Assembly: GCA_018609965.1 (NCBI GenBank)
Contig: JAHENP010000042.1
Coordinates: 1 to 16,892, forward strand
Direction: 5' to 3'
From: Haloferacaceae archaeon
GTDB lineage: Archaea > Halobacteriota > Halobacteria > Halobacteriales > Haloferacaceae
DNA: 16,892 nucleotides
The notes under the pieces are model-generated. The model worked only from the letters and a program-made list of their open reading frames with translations. It made no database searches and was not told the origin of the DNA. The first letter of the stretch is position 1. Each line of letters begins with the position of its first letter. The position numbers were made by a program, and so were the translations under genes. Shown piece after piece: positions 15,977 through 16,892 of this stretch.

Positions 15977-16180
15977 ATGCCACAAGACGGAGTCAGAGGG
16001 GTCGTCTCGTCAGCAGCCGGGGCACTGCTGGCGCGACCACGAATCGCAATGTTGCTGGTGATGCTCGTTCTGTTCGTCGCCGTTCAGGGTGGGGCCGCGG
16101 CACTGGATCTCGGCGGCGGGGAGTGTGCCGAGTTCTGCTTCAGTACTGACGGGGACAGCGAGACAAATACTGGACCATAA
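15977..16180 (+). CDS. Small secreted or single-span membrane peptide next to a CHAT protease gene
   Basis: This 67-residue protein has an N-terminal region with three arginines (VRG...ARPR), one strongly hydrophobic helix from about residue 23 to 42 (IAMLLVMLVLFVAVQGGAAA) and a short tail of ~25 residues with C50-x3-C54 and an acidic end. The helix followed by GGAAALD could be a signal peptide cleaved near residue 42, releasing a 24-25 residue two-cysteine peptide, or a membrane anchor with the tail outside. The gene has its own TATA element and ends 15 bp from the convergent CHAT protease gene. I do not recognise the family for certain; short haloarchaeal peptides with a similar single span and Gly-Pro end (DUF7503-type) come to mind. 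The role is unknown; being a protease substrate, membrane-active effector or secreted peptide is inference. Confidence 0.68.
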   Translation: MPQDGVRGVVSSAAGALLARPRIAMLLVMLVLFVAVQGGAAALDLGGGECAEFCFSTDGDSETNTGP

Positions 16181-16195
16181 TTGCGAAGCGGTTAT

Positions 16196-16891
16196 TTAGA
16201 CCCGACCGATTTTCTCTGAAAGGTCCTCAGATAAGTATAAATCTCCATCATATATTACCGGACCATCGTGTCTACTTAAGTACTCTCTCACAACAGTTTC
16301 ATCTCTTTGATACAGTCTATCCATTCCCAGTAGGTGCCTCCGATCGTCATCGTCTATACGTCCTCGGGTTGTAGCCCCAGTAATCCACGGCGAACTCTGC
16401 TCGATCAGCATGGTGTACGTCCCGTCGTCGTTCTCCGAGAGGAACAACGCCTCCGGGACGATCGAGTCGTTCTGCGTCAGGACGTGTGTCCCGTCGCCGA
16501 CGACGGCGTAGTCCTTCGGCGTCATCAGTTGGCCGCGGGTGTAGTCGAGTGCGCGCTCGATGCAGAACCCGTTCATGATGAGCCGAGCGAACGCGACCCC
16601 GACCTTGACGGCGTCGTCGTTGGTGACACTCTCGAAGGTGACGCCGCCGCCGACACTCCCCTTCTCGACGAGCGCCCGGCCCTCGGGAAACGAGCCACAG
16701 GCGTTGAGGAAGAACGTCTGGGCGTTCGACTCCCGGATCGTGTCCGCAGAGAAGAACCCGTTCGAACACTCCAGTCCCTGTTCGTCGCGGTGGCCGATGA
16801 AGTGGACCAGGTCGTTGCGGCGTTCGAACGTCCGGGCCAACTCCGCGGTGGAGACGTTTTCCTTGATCGTCAGGTCGATGTTGAGATCCTC
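16196..16891 (-). CDS. CHAT-domain (caspase-like) protease, C-terminal part (5' end outside window)
   Basis: The last ~231 residues of a larger protein read in from the right edge on the minus strand; the true start is not in the window. The segment carries both members of a CHAT/caspase-fold dyad: His in VHFIGHRDE (codon 16790-16792) and Cys in TFFLNACGSF (codon 16697-16699). It continues with GGGVTFESVTNDDAVKVGVAF and MNGFCIERALDYTRGQLM, the usual C-terminal helices of the domain, then KDYAVVGDGTHVLTQ and a ~100-residue tail containing HDGPVIYDGDLYLSEDLSE. Haloarchaeal CHAT proteins with this His/Cys layout and tail exist as a family of unknown target. In bacteria CHAT proteases often act in immunity or cell death by cleaving a partner such as gasdermin; no gasdermin is visible here. 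The last ~65-70 codons are strikingly AT-rich compared with the catalytic part. The gene converges on the 67-residue peptide gene with a 15-bp gap. Confidence 0.9.
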   Translation of the reverse strand, partial: EDLNIDLTIKENVSTAELARTFERRNDLVHFIGHRDEQGLECSNGFFSADTIRESNAQTFFLNACGSFPEGRALVEKGSVGGGVTFESVTNDDAVKVGVAFARLIMNGFCIERALDYTRGQLMTPKDYAVVGDGTHVLTQNDSIVPEALFLSENDDGTYTMLIEQSSPWITGATTRGRIDDDDRRHLLGMDRLYQRDETVVREYLSRHDGPVIYDGDLYLSEDLSEKIGRV

Positions 16892-16892
16892 C

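Noticed and set aside
1..16892. tRNA, rRNA, CRISPR arrays, insertion sequences
   Set aside because: No cloverleaf-like sequence, ribosomal RNA segment, regularly spaced repeats or transposase frames were found on either strand by reading.

Overview
The window is a high-GC haloarchaeal (class Halobacteria) chromosome segment. Four things point there: RNA polymerase large subunits split into B''/B' and A'/A'', strongly acidic proteins, genes recognisable as haloarchaeal families (Cmi4, DUF5783, TbsP/DUF5821-like), and weak TATA elements about 27 bp upstream of start codons, which suggests mostly leaderless transcripts. I cannot name the genus.

Layout. (1) 1-7658, plus strand: the end of the RNA polymerase operon, rpoB'' (3' part only), rpoB', rpoA', rpoA'' and a NusA-like KH protein, packed with gaps of 3-75 bp or an 8-bp overlap. 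rpoA'' carries an in-frame 201-residue mini-intein inside the trigger loop. RpoB' has lost all four cysteines of its C-terminal zinc site. The genes that usually follow nusA in haloarchaea (rps12, rps7, EF-2) are absent here. (2) 7662-10501: single genes on both strands, namely a four-helix DUF4149-like membrane protein, a possible tiny acidic protein with a duplicated AQGVF motif, a Tat lipoprotein with a Thr-rich stalk, the helix-turn-helix protein Cmi4, and a UspA-family protein. (3) 10675-14580, minus strand: an aromatic amino acid block. trpC, trpB and trpA are joined by 4-bp ATGA overlaps. After 116 bp containing a GTGACCC inverted repeat comes 2-amino-3,7-dideoxy-D-threo-hept-6-ulosonate synthase, the archaeal entry enzyme of the shikimate route. 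This one cluster therefore holds the first step towards the aromatic ring and the last steps of tryptophan synthesis. (4) 14672-15828: DUF5783 and a TbsP-like winged-helix regulator, convergent, with their stop codons overlapping. (5) 15829-16892: an AT-richer accessory-looking end. It holds a 67-residue single-span or secreted peptide with its own promoter and, convergent with it 15 bp away, the 3' part of a CHAT (caspase-like) protease gene whose last ~65-70 codons are much more AT-rich than its catalytic part.

The most interesting points are the CHAT protease/small membrane peptide pair, the intein sited on catalytic residues of RNA polymerase, and the zinc-less RpoB' clamp. No rRNA, tRNA, CRISPR array or insertion sequence was seen.
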